From NCBI GenBank assembly GCA_046153995.1, contig JBJXEH010000049.1:1-64000 (forward strand): a stretch of 64,000 bases of DNA, read 5' to 3'. This stretch comes from SZUA-430 sp046153995. GTDB taxonomy: Bacteria; Pseudomonadota; Alphaproteobacteria; Micropepsales; Micropepsaceae. The position numbers and the translations under genes were made by a program. The notes below the pieces were generated by a model. That model searched no databases. It had not been told where the DNA came from and worked only from the letters and a program-made list of their open reading frames with translations. Of this stretch, positions 9,515 to 16,646 are shown piece by piece; position 1 is the stretch's first letter, and the number at the start of each line of letters is the position of its first letter.

Positions 9515-10617
9515 TGGCGAGCACAGAACGCGACGCCGGCGCCGAACTGCTCCGCCTTCAGTCCCTGGACTCGATGGAAGGCATTACGCGGGCCGAGCCG
9601 TCCGCGCCGCCGTCGATTTGGAGCTACCTGCCGCGCGGCGCGCTGCTGCATGCGATCTATCCGGGTGTCCTCGTTGCGGTCACGATCGGCCTCGCCGCGG
9701 CGTTCCTCTCCGACCATTACGGCGCACCCGTGATGCTATTCGCGCTGCTGCTCGGCATGGCGTTCCATTTCCTTCACGAAAGCGGCCGTTGCGTCGCCGG
9801 TATCGAGTTCACTTCGCGCAACGTGCTGCGCACCGGCGTGGCGTTGCTCGGTGCGCGCATCACGTTCGACCAAATCGCGAGCTTGGGCGCCGCGCCGGTC
9901 GTGATGGTTATGATCGGCGTGACGACGACCGTTTTGGTCGGGGTCGCACTCGCCCGCGTGCTCAAGCTCAGCTGGACGTTCGGTGTGCTGTCCGGCGGTG
10001 CAGTCGCGATCTGTGGGGTCGCGGCCGCGCTCGCCATTGCGTCCGTCTTGCCGCGTACGAAGGAGACCGAACGCGACACGATCCTAGCCGCGGTCAGTGT
10101 CACCGCGCTCTCGACGCTCGCCATGATCTTCTATCCGATCCTTGTGGGCTGGCTCGGCTTCGATAATCGCCACGCAGGCGTCTTCCTCGGCGGCACGATC
10201 CACGACGTGGCGCAGGTCGTTGGTGCTGGCTACATGATCTCGCCCGAAAGCGGTGACATCGCGACCTACGTGAAGATGCTGCGTGTCGCGATGTTGCTGC
10301 CGGTCGTGCTTGCCATCGCATTCACCCTGTCGCGCAGCCAGCCGGGCGAACGCCGCGCGGCAACGTTGGTCCCCTGGTTCCTGATTGCCTTCGCGTTGCT
10401 CCTGGCGGTCAATTCGACCGGCGCCATTCCGCAGCCGGTACTCGATGCGATCACCAACGTCTCGCGCTGGTGCCTCGTCGCGGCGATTGCCGCTCTTGGC
10501 ATGAAGACATCGTTCAAAGACCTGATCGCCGTCGGTTGGCGCCCGATCGGCCTCATGGTTACGGAGACGTTGTGGATCGCGCTGCTCGTTCTGGTGGCGG
10601 TGATGTGGCTCGTCTGA
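9514..10617 (+). CDS. YeiH/UPF0324 family integral membrane transporter
   Basis: 367 residues with about ten hydrophobic segments after a roughly 45-residue soluble N-terminus. The family core is clear: NVLRTGVALLGARITF, then WTFGVLSGGAVAICGVAAALA and FLGGTIHDVAQVVGAG. Members are annotated as putative sulfate or sulfonate exporters, but that function is weakly established and I do not assume it. The GTG start overlaps the crotonase stop, so the gene is probably translated from the same message. Confidence 0.9.
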   Translation: MASTERDAGAELLRLQSLDSMEGITRAEPSAPPSIWSYLPRGALLHAIYPGVLVAVTIGLAAAFLSDHYGAPVMLFALLLGMAFHFLHESGRCVAGIEFTSRNVLRTGVALLGARITFDQIASLGAAPVVMVMIGVTTTVLVGVALARVLKLSWTFGVLSGGAVAICGVAAALAIASVLPRTKETERDTILAAVSVTALSTLAMIFYPILVGWLGFDNRHAGVFLGGTIHDVAQVVGAGYMISPESGDIATYVKMLRVAMLLPVVLAIAFTLSRSQPGERRAATLVPWFLIAFALLLAVNSTGAIPQPVLDAITNVSRWCLVAAIAALGMKTSFKDLIAVGWRPIGLMVTETLWIALLVLVAVMWLV

Positions 10618-10728
10618 CAAACCCAGAAGTGCACCACAGAAATTGAAACACCCGCGGGGTGTATCGAATTGACAGCGGGCAGGGCACTTGGCGTCCTACG
10701 CTTGCAGTCCCCCGTGTAGGAGCCCCCG

Positions 10729-11661
10729 ATGCGCCGTTCGTTGTTCGCCGCAGCCTTGTTCTCGCTCAGCCTCGCCCCCGCCTTCGCCGAGGGCACGCAG
10801 TTCCGCGATAGCGAGGGCCGCTTTACGCTCAACGTGCCAGCGGGCTGGCAGTCGGCGGTTCCCGAGGAAAAGGGCTCGATGGCAGTCTTCCTGGCTTCGC
10901 CTCGCGACGAAGCGAAGCCCGGCACCGGCGGCATCTGCATGGTCATGGCAGATGCCACGCCGCAAACGAAAGACACGCCGCAAGCCGAGCTCGACGAAGC
11001 CTTCGCCCAGGTGCTAACCGGCGATTTTTGGAAAAAGTCGCTGGCGGCCGGCGGCCTCAAAAACATCTTCGTCCAAGATAGCGGCCAGAAAGTCCAACGC
11101 GGCCGCAAGATCTACTTCTTCGTCGCGACGGCGAGCGTGACCGACGCCGAAGGCACGTTCGAGGCGACTAGCAAACAAGTTGTCCACGTCGTTCCGGGCA
11201 GCCTCTACTTCGTGCAATGCAGCGCGACAAAGGCGGCCTACACGGCAATGAGCCCGGCGTTCGAAAAAGTCTTCGCGTCGTTCGAACCGCGCGTGAACGA
11301 ACTTCTGGTCATGGGTCCGCGCAGCGCGCCGTCCGTGCTCACGATGTTCTCAGCCCCCGGCTTCGACGGTGTCGCGCACGCGATCGCACAGAACACGGCG
11401 AACATCCCGGCCCTCACCGGTAAGGACGTCGCAGCCGGCATTTCCGTCGTCGGCTACGGCGCCTGGGAGATTTGCGAGAACGTGAACTTCACCGGCGCCT
11501 GCCAAATCATCGCCGCGACCCAAGCCGCCGAGCCAGGCCGCTTCATCCGCATCGGCTCCGTCCGCCGCGCCGAAGCGGCTAAAGGCCCGGCAGCCGCGGC
11601 GGGGATCATCAGCGCCGGAACAAGTGCAACGTTCAAAGCGACGCTCGATTTGGCGCACTAG
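10729..11661 (+). CDS. Secreted protein with C-terminal beta/gamma-crystallin-like domain
   Basis: 310 residues. The signal peptide is MRRSLFAAALFSLSLAPAFA. The first 190 residues look like a periplasmic domain of the kind that begins with a stress-response lipid-binding fold (GRFTLNVPAGWQ). The last 100 residues contain FSAPGFDG and WEICENVNFTGACQII, the pattern of two Greek-key strands of a beta/gamma-crystallin motif, which can bind calcium. TAGGAG precedes the ATG. No operon partner. A terminator-like structure lies about 140 bases downstream. Function unknown; the crystallin assignment is by motif only. Confidence 0.75.
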   Translation: MRRSLFAAALFSLSLAPAFAEGTQFRDSEGRFTLNVPAGWQSAVPEEKGSMAVFLASPRDEAKPGTGGICMVMADATPQTKDTPQAELDEAFAQVLTGDFWKKSLAAGGLKNIFVQDSGQKVQRGRKIYFFVATASVTDAEGTFEATSKQVVHVVPGSLYFVQCSATKAAYTAMSPAFEKVFASFEPRVNELLVMGPRSAPSVLTMFSAPGFDGVAHAIAQNTANIPALTGKDVAAGISVVGYGAWEICENVNFTGACQIIAATQAAEPGRFIRIGSVRRAEAAKGPAAAAGIISAGTSATFKATLDLAH

Positions 11662-11678
11662 GTTCTAGTATCAGCGAT

Positions 11679-11827
11679 ACCGCCCCAACTGCGGGCGGTC
11701 GAAATTTGAGAGCAGCGAAAAAATTTCGGGTGGGGTGACGAGCCTCCGAGTCCGGCCCCCCCACCCGAATCTTCTCCGCCCTCCGGGCTACGAACGTTTG
11801 ACCGCCCCACACTGGGGCGGTTTTTTT
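11679..11827 (+). ncRNA. Candidate structured RNA ending in a terminator
   Basis: Three hairpins in succession: ACCGCCC/GGGCGGT (11679-11685 with 11693-11699); an 11-bp perfect stem TTCGGGTGGGG/CCCCACCCGAA (11725-11735 with 11759-11769); and the terminator stem at 11802-11820. ACCGCCCCA at 11679-11687 is repeated at the terminator's 5' arm, so the first copy can compete for the terminator's 3' arm. It could be the 3' UTR of the upstream gene or a separate small RNA. No known family was recognised. Confidence 0.35.
11802..11827 (+). terminator. Rho-independent terminator
   Basis: A perfect stem CCGCCCC/GGGGCGG with a five-base loop (ACACT), followed by seven thymines. The strongest terminator in the window on the forward strand. 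It ends transcripts from the crystallin-like gene or from the structured RNA before it. Confidence 0.88.
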
Positions 11828-12090
11828 AGAGCGAACGCGCTCGCTTGGTGCGACAGGCTGAACCAGACCGTTTGACACACACTGGAAATTCTTGACTTTT
11901 CGGCACAAAAGTCTTACCTATTTTCCTTTCCCGATCGAGCCTTGGCGGACACCTCGATCGCGGCTGCGACTTGAACCAGTTCATCTGAAAAATCGCCCCG
12001 GCCAATGCGGCTGGTGAGGCTTGCGGGAGAGGTGCGTTCGGACCTCACCGCCGTTCCAACATCATGCAAGCCAGCGCGCGCAGTTCGCTC

Positions 12091-12129
12091 GCGCCACACT
12101 GCGCCACGCCTCTGCCACGCATGCGCCAC
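12091..12129. repeat. Four helically phased GCGCCAC-type direct repeats
   Basis: GCGCCAC occurs at 12091, 12101 and 12123, with a one-base variant-length copy CTGCCAC at 12112. Spacings are 10, 11 and 11 bases, about one DNA helical turn, so all copies face the same side of the helix. This is the arrangement of iterons or cooperative protein sites. Confidence 0.5.
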
Positions 12130-12196
12130 GGTAAATCCGGCAGCGTTCTGCGGAAATCACGCTTGCTACGGATTCGTTTTTCGCGACTCCGGGCTG

Positions 12197-12325
12197 CTAA
12201 CGCTGAGCTAACCGATTGGAGTGCCCCCGCTCGGCTGGACCAGGGGGCGGGGACACTCCAGATATCTAACGCATATCTAACGGATGAAACCGCGCAAATC
12301 CGCCGTGCTAACGCATCTAACGGAT
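12197..12325. repeat. Three CTAACGC-n-CTAAC(C/G)GAT repeats
   Basis: Copies lie at 12197-12216, 12266-12285 and 12308-12325, differing mainly in the length of the spacer (four, four and two bases). A related TACGGATTCG plus T-run segment at 12167-12181 is echoed at 12319-12334. A long hairpin sits between copies one and two. Confidence 0.55.
12218..12259. other. Long imperfect palindrome (cruciform-capable hairpin)
   Basis: Arms of 15 bases (12218-12232 and 12245-12259) pair with one mismatch and one G-T wobble. The 12-base loop holds a smaller self-complementary core, CTGG-A-CCAG. There is no T-run after it, so it is not a standard terminator. Confidence 0.6.
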
Positions 12326-12425
12326 TCGGTTTTTGTGTATTCGATCCGGCTGCAAGCGCACCAGTTTGCAATTCGGTGCTTTTGTTACGGTAAGCCCCGC
12401 GATTCCACGCACCCGAGGGAACCCC

Positions 12426-12767
12426 ATGCCCGCCAGCGTTACGCCGATCGTGCTGCTCATCATCTCGAACGTGTTCATGACGTTCGCCTGGTACGGCCAC
12501 CTGAAATACAAAGACCAGGCGCTCTGGCTCGTGATCCTGGCGAGTTGGGGCATCGCGTTCATCGAGTACTGTTTTGCGGTGCCGGCGAACCGGTGGGGCC
12601 ACGGCACTTACTCGGCGGCGGAACTGAAGACGATGCAGGAAGTCATCACCCTCATCGTTTTCGCGTGCTTTTCCGTGCTCTACCTAGGCGAAGCGCTGAA
12701 ATGGAACCACGCAGTAGGCTTCGCGCTGATCGCAGGTGGCGCGTTCTTTGTCTTCAACAAGTGGTAG
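12426..12767 (+). CDS. DUF486 family small membrane protein (DMT-like)
   Basis: 113 residues with about four hydrophobic helices. WYGHLKYK near the N-terminus, FIEYCFAVPANR with HGTYSAAELKTMQEVITL, and GFALIAGGAFFVFNKW at the end match the DUF486 family, a half-size relative of drug/metabolite transporters. A GAGGGA ribosome binding site precedes the ATG at 12426. The long repeat-rich region directly upstream suggests unusual regulation. Transport substrate unknown. Confidence 0.88.
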   Translation: MPASVTPIVLLIISNVFMTFAWYGHLKYKDQALWLVILASWGIAFIEYCFAVPANRWGHGTYSAAELKTMQEVITLIVFACFSVLYLGEALKWNHAVGFALIAGGAFFVFNKW

Positions 12768-12841
12768 TTGCAAGCGTCGCACGCAGCCCCGGTGCAGACT
12801 CCAACCCGAGCCGGTGATTCGACCGGCAGGGAAGGGGACCC

Positions 12842-14338
12842 ATGAAAACGCTGCGCGCAAGCGTCGTGATCGTATCGTTGCTGGCGCTTGCCGCCTGCGC
12901 CTCGCTCAGCGCGGAGACGAACCGCCCGCTCGAAACCGCGATCCACGGACCCGCGTACCGCATCGATGCGATCCCGGACAACACGTCGGCGGAACTCTTC
13001 GTCGTGCTGGCGTTCTCGGGCGGCGGAAAACGCTCCTCGGCATTCGGCTATGGCGCATTGACGGCGCTGCGCGAAATCACAGTCGATTACGGTCAGGGCC
13101 GGCGCAAACTGACGGAAGAAATCGACGTCGTAACCGGCGTCTCCGGGGGCAGCTTCACGGCCTCGGCTTTCGCGCTCAAACGCGACGCGCTGTTCGACAC
13201 CTACGTCGATGAGTTCCTGAAGTACGACTTGAACGGCGAAATCTTCGGCATCTATCTGATGCCGTGGCGCTGGGATTGGCTCGTCAATCCTAACTGGGGC
13301 ACGAACGACGAGATGGCGCGCGTCTACGACGAGCTGCTGTTCCAGGGCACGGATTACGGCGATCTCGCAAAGCTCGGCCGCCCGTTCTTGGGCGTTCAGG
13401 CGACGGACTTCGCGAACGAAGCCCCCTTCATCTTCAGTCAAGATACGTTCGACTGGATCTGCTCCGACATCACGTCCTACCCGGTCGCCCGCGCGGTCGC
13501 CGCGTCGAACGGATTTCCGGTGCTGTTCACGCCGATCAGCTTGCGCAACTACGCCCACGATGACACGCAGTCGTGCACCCGGCCGAAGTGGATTGAAGCC
13601 TATGCGGGCATCGACGACGAACTCTCGCGCCGCCGCCATCTCGCCAACCTTGCGACGTCGTACCTCGACAAACGCAAGAGCGCCTATGTCCACCTACTCG
13701 ACGGTGGCGTCTCCGACAACCTCGCGCTCCGCGGCTTTATCCAGTTGCTGGCGCCGGTCAGCGAAGGCAGCGCCGAAGACGAACGGATGAAGCGCATCCA
13801 GCACGTGCTCGTCGTGAGCGTGGACGGTCAAGCCGAACCCGACCGCGAACTCACCGATGTGCCCTATCTCGACAGCATGTTCCGCGTGCTGGGTGCAGTG
13901 ACATCGACCGCCATCGATCGTTACGGTTTCGAAACGCTGATACACGCCCGCGAAATGACGGACCGGCTCGCTGCCGCGTTCGCCCGCCGTAGCTGCCCGC
14001 CCGGCGCCGACGGCAAGCCCGCAGCCTGCCGCAAGGTGGTGCCGCACTTCGCGCACGTCTCGCTTGCCGACCTCGCCGACGACGAGAAGCGTAAAGAGCT
14101 CGCGGCGATCCCGACGGGTCTCACGATTGCGGACTCGAACGTCGACGCGCTGGTCCAAGCAGGCCAGGACGCGATCCTCTGCGACCGCGACATGCGCCGC
14201 TTCTTCGCGAGCTTGCCGGAGGCCGCACTACCGCCTGTCCCCGCGCGCTGCAGGCCTTATCGGCCGGGCTCGGAGGAGGTCAACGCGGAAGCGGCCAAAC
14301 GCAGCGCCGAACGCGCCTCCCGGGCGGCGACACCCTGA
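12842..14338 (+). CDS. Patatin-like phospholipase lipoprotein
   Basis: 498 residues. A lipoprotein signal peptide ends in LAAC with C19 as the lipidated residue. The patatin catalytic elements are in order: oxyanion loop FSGGGKRS (residues 59-65), nucleophile S101 in GVSGGS, and the aspartate D287 in LLDGGVSDN. This predicts a Ser-Asp dyad acyl hydrolase anchored in the outer membrane or periplasm. GGGAAGGGGACCC precedes the start. The last 82 bases overlap the 3' end of the convergent tetR-family gene. Confidence 0.9.
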   Translation: MKTLRASVVIVSLLALAACASLSAETNRPLETAIHGPAYRIDAIPDNTSAELFVVLAFSGGGKRSSAFGYGALTALREITVDYGQGRRKLTEEIDVVTGVSGGSFTASAFALKRDALFDTYVDEFLKYDLNGEIFGIYLMPWRWDWLVNPNWGTNDEMARVYDELLFQGTDYGDLAKLGRPFLGVQATDFANEAPFIFSQDTFDWICSDITSYPVARAVAASNGFPVLFTPISLRNYAHDDTQSCTRPKWIEAYAGIDDELSRRRHLANLATSYLDKRKSAYVHLLDGGVSDNLALRGFIQLLAPVSEGSAEDERMKRIQHVLVVSVDGQAEPDRELTDVPYLDSMFRVLGAVTSTAIDRYGFETLIHAREMTDRLAAAFARRSCPPGADGKPAACRKVVPHFAHVSLADLADDEKRKELAAIPTGLTIADSNVDALVQAGQDAILCDRDMRRFFASLPEAALPPVPARCRPYRPGSEEVNAEAAKRSAERASRAATP

Positions 14339-14853
14339 TCGTGCCGGAGCCGCTTCCATGCGTCGAAACTGAGCACGAGATCGAGCGCCACAAACAACGG
14401 CTTGTCGCCCGCGAACTTCGCCGGTAGCACGCTGCGCAAAGCCTGCGTCTGCATCTTGACCAGCGCCTTGTGCTCGGAGGTCAGAAACGGCGAGCGATGC
14501 CGGTGCGCATCGCCTGCGATCTTGAACGGCAAGAGCCGTTCGAAAATCTGCGCCCGCCGCTCGATCAACTCGTCGAGCCGGCCGCGCCAATCCGCGGCCG
14601 TGAACGGCTGCTCGATAATCGGCCGAATCTCCGCCGTCATCAGCTCGGAGATCGAAGCGTGCAAACTGTCCATATCGGCGAAGTGCCGGAACACGGTGCG
14701 CAATCCGACGCCCGCTTCCCTCGCCACCTGCTCCGCGCTGGGGTCGACGTTGCCGCCTTCGATGAGCTTGAGCAGCGCCGTGACGATCTTGCGCCGGTTG
14801 TCGGCGCCGCGGACGCGGCGACCGTCGCTGAGTTTGTCCCTACTCTGCAGCAT
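14257..14853 (-). CDS. TetR-family transcriptional regulator
   Basis: 198 residues. The N-terminal helix-turn-helix is clear: SAEQVAREAGVGLRTVFRHF, near residues 38-58, followed by DMDSLH. The C-terminal ligand domain is not recognisable by substrate. It is the last gene of the reverse-strand operon that starts with the haloalkane dehalogenase, overlapping the membrane-protein gene by 14 bases. It is therefore the obvious candidate to bind the perfect palindrome at 16593-16621 in front of that operon. Its 3' end overlaps the patatin gene by 82 bases. Confidence 0.88.
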   Translation of the reverse strand: MLQSRDKLSDGRRVRGADNRRKIVTALLKLIEGGNVDPSAEQVAREAGVGLRTVFRHFADMDSLHASISELMTAEIRPIIEQPFTAADWRGRLDELIERRAQIFERLLPFKIAGDAHRHRSPFLTSEHKALVKMQTQALRSVLPAKFAGDKPLFVALDLVLSFDAWKRLRHDQGVAAREARSALRLAASALTSSEPGR

Positions 14854-15253
14854 CTTTCTTCCGTGAGAGTTCGAGCGCCGCAACAAGGCCGATCGCGACA
14901 AGCGCCGCCAGCGCACCCCATTGCCCGGGCACGGCGTGGGGCAGGGGCCGCCACACGAAGAGCAAGAACACAGCGAGCGCCGCCTGCGCCGTGTGAATCA
15001 GCAACAAAGACCGTACGAAGGGCCGGTAGAACGCCGCGGCGGCAAAATCGACCAGCGCCATCGTCAGCTGGCCCGCGCCCACGGCCCCGATGAATGAAAG
15101 GAGCAACGCAGTCGACTGCGAGATGTCGAGCGAAGCGATCATCTCTAGCCCCCCATCGGGAGCGAACAGATGGATGCTGCCGCGCCCGAGATTAATGATC
15201 CCCAAGATCGCGATCGCCGCGACGGAAAGCGAGGATGGCGTTCGCGTGAGCAT
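14840..15253 (-). CDS. Small integral membrane protein, unknown function
   Basis: 137 residues with four predicted membrane helices: AIAILGIINLGRG near the start; a segment ending in GAVGAGQLTMALVDF; LLLIHTAQAALAVFLLFVW; and WGALAALVAIGLVAALEL. The tail is basic and lysine-rich. I do not recognise a family with confidence; it resembles DoxX-like four-helix proteins only in size and topology. The start ATG shares one base with the stop of the DUF1330 gene (TGATG), and the end overlaps tetR, so it is part of the dehalogenase operon. Confidence 0.72.
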   Translation of the reverse strand: MLTRTPSSLSVAAIAILGIINLGRGSIHLFAPDGGLEMIASLDISQSTALLLSFIGAVGAGQLTMALVDFAAAAFYRPFVRSLLLIHTAQAALAVFLLFVWRPLPHAVPGQWGALAALVAIGLVAALELSRKKDAAE

Positions 15254-15666
15254 CAGGACGCCGTTTGCGTGCACTGAATGAGAAGCTGCCCCGCAAGGCC
15301 TGCCTCGCGATGCACACCGAACCGCGCAACATCCGGCGACATGGCGATCTTCACGAACGCCTCCGACGAGGGATACTCGACAAGCGCCACCGCGTCCCAA
15401 GTCTCCTCGACGTTGCCGATGACAAGCGATTTCACTGGCCCGACGAAGATCACCCGCCCGCCATGCGCCTTCACGAACGGCAACATCTCCTCGGCATAGC
15501 GGTCATACGCCTCGCGCCCCGTCGCATCGTCGGCGCGACCGTCCTTGTACGCCGACTTGCCCTTGAACTTGAGCAGGTTGACCATGACGATCGGCCCGTT
15601 CGAACCCTTCGCAATGACCTCGCTGAGTTGCTCGCCCTTCGGATATACCGCGTTCTCGACCTTCAT
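15253..15666 (-). CDS. DUF1330-type ferredoxin-like (dimeric alpha/beta barrel) protein
   Basis: 137 residues. GPIVMVNLLKFKG, REAYDRYAEEMLPFVKAHGGRVIFVG and WDAVALVEYPSSEAFVKIAMSP are the standard segments of DUF1330-like dimeric alpha/beta barrel proteins. This fold is often found next to catabolic enzymes and may bind small hydrophobic ligands. The start overlaps the dehalogenase stop as ATGA, so translation is coupled. Catalytic function is not known. Confidence 0.85.
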   Translation of the reverse strand: MKVENAVYPKGEQLSEVIAKGSNGPIVMVNLLKFKGKSAYKDGRADDATGREAYDRYAEEMLPFVKAHGGRVIFVGPVKSLVIGNVEETWDAVALVEYPSSEAFVKIAMSPDVARFGVHREAGLAGQLLIQCTQTAS

Positions 15667-16571
15667 GACTGCGTCCCCGTTATAAAGCGATGAATGTGAG
15701 CCACCAGTTCGTCCGGCGCGTCTTCCTGCAGGAAGTGGCCAGCATCCTTGATGATAGTATGCGCCTGGCCCTTCGTGCCCGGCACGCGATCCAAGAACAC
15801 GCGCTCGCCGCCCTTCGTGATCGGATCGGAGTCGCTGAAGAGCGTGAGCACCGGCTTTGAGAAGCGGGAGAGCACCTCCCAAGCCGCCTTGTTCTCGGCG
15901 ACGGAGCCGTGCTCCGGCGTCACCGGCACGAGGGCAGGGAAGCGCCGCGCGCCGGCCTTGTAAGTCTCATCCGGAAATGGCGCCACATAGGCAGCCTTCA
16001 CGGTGTCGGAAAGACCCTTCTTCGTGCCCATCGCAACGATCTCCCCGATCGGCAGCTCCGGCACCGACTGGCTGAACGTGAGCCACTGCTGGAATCCCTC
16101 GGTCATACCGGTGCCCACTGGGAGCCCCGTATTCGCCACCACGAAGCGCGCAAACCGATCCGGAAACGCCGCCACCAAGCGAAGCCCGATCAAGCCGCCC
16201 CAATCCTGTCCGAAGAACGTAGTGTTCTTTAGGTCGAGCCTCGTGAGCCAGTCGCTCATCCAGCCGACATGCCGTTCGAACGCATAATCGCTCTGTTCCG
16301 TCGGCTTGTCAGACTTGCCAAAGCCGATCAGATCGGGCGCGACCACCCGATGGCCCTTGGCGACGAGTCCGGTGATCATCTTGCGGTAGAGAAACGACCA
16401 CGACGGCTCGCCGTGCATCAGCAACACCGGCGCCGCATCCCGCGGCCCCTCGTCGAGGTAATGCAGCCGCAACTCCGTCCCATCCGCATCGCGGATCGTC
16501 ATATAGTGCGGGGCAAACGGAAAATCGGGGAGGCCGGCGAACCGGCTGTCGGGGGTGCGCAGGAGTTTCAT
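15663..16571 (-). CDS. dhmA: Haloalkane dehalogenase (alpha/beta hydrolase)
   Basis: 302 residues, the family length. It hydrolyses carbon-halogen bonds to give an alcohol plus halide. HGEPSWSFLYRKM (from residue 53) carries the HGEP motif. The nucleophile is D123 with the halide-binding W124 in GQDWGG. W163 is a plausible second halide-binding tryptophan; an aspartate at 247 or 249 and H279 in DAGHFLQED complete the triad. The layout fits subfamily I. The start at 16571 places the palindromic operator 22 bases upstream. First gene of a coupled operon with DUF1330, membrane protein and TetR genes. An epoxide hydrolase is less likely because of the GQDW-Trp pair. Confidence 0.88.
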   Translation of the reverse strand: MKLLRTPDSRFAGLPDFPFAPHYMTIRDADGTELRLHYLDEGPRDAAPVLLMHGEPSWSFLYRKMITGLVAKGHRVVAPDLIGFGKSDKPTEQSDYAFERHVGWMSDWLTRLDLKNTTFFGQDWGGLIGLRLVAAFPDRFARFVVANTGLPVGTGMTEGFQQWLTFSQSVPELPIGEIVAMGTKKGLSDTVKAAYVAPFPDETYKAGARRFPALVPVTPEHGSVAENKAAWEVLSRFSKPVLTLFSDSDPITKGGERVFLDRVPGTKGQAHTIIKDAGHFLQEDAPDELVAHIHRFITGTQS

Positions 16572-16592
16572 CGGCGGGGCTCCAGGGGCTTG

Positions 16593-16621
16593 ATATAGTG
16601 ACACTAGAAGTGTCACTATAT
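16593..16621. promoter_or_regulatory. Perfect 13-bp-arm inverted repeat, predicted TetR operator
   Basis: ATATAGTGACACT, then AGA, then AGTGTCACTATAT: arms of 13 bases match without error around a three-base centre. It lies in the 75-base divergent gap between the dehalogenase (start 16571) and the MBL gene (start 16647), about 25 bases from each. TATA-rich ends suggest it overlaps both promoters. Binding by the operon's TetR protein is inferred. Confidence 0.85.
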
Positions 16622-16646
16622 ACCAACAAGGTCAAGGGGTGATGGC

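Larger units (their letters stand above)
11662..12425. other. 764-base intergenic region with hairpins and repeats, no gene seen
   Basis: No credible coding region. It contains, in order: a structured segment at 11679-11827 ending in a rho-independent terminator; four GCGCCAC-type repeats at about one helical turn (12091-12129); a hairpin at 12218-12259; and three CTAACGC-n-CTAAC repeats (12197-12325). The region may be an integration scar or a complex regulatory region for the DUF486 gene at 12426. Confidence 0.7.

Noticed and set aside
11679..11827. Structured RNA as SRP 4.5S RNA or 6S RNA
   Set aside because: The conserved SRP tetraloop region (GGTCAGG...GGAAGCAGCC) is absent, and no 6S-like long open bubble is formed.
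12160..12225. tRNA-like segment on the reverse strand with a D-arm resembling TTAGCTCAGCGTTAGCAGC
   Set aside because: Acceptor stem does not close, there is no T-arm GGTTCGAATCC at the right distance and no CCA-end match. A truncated relic is possible but unsupported.
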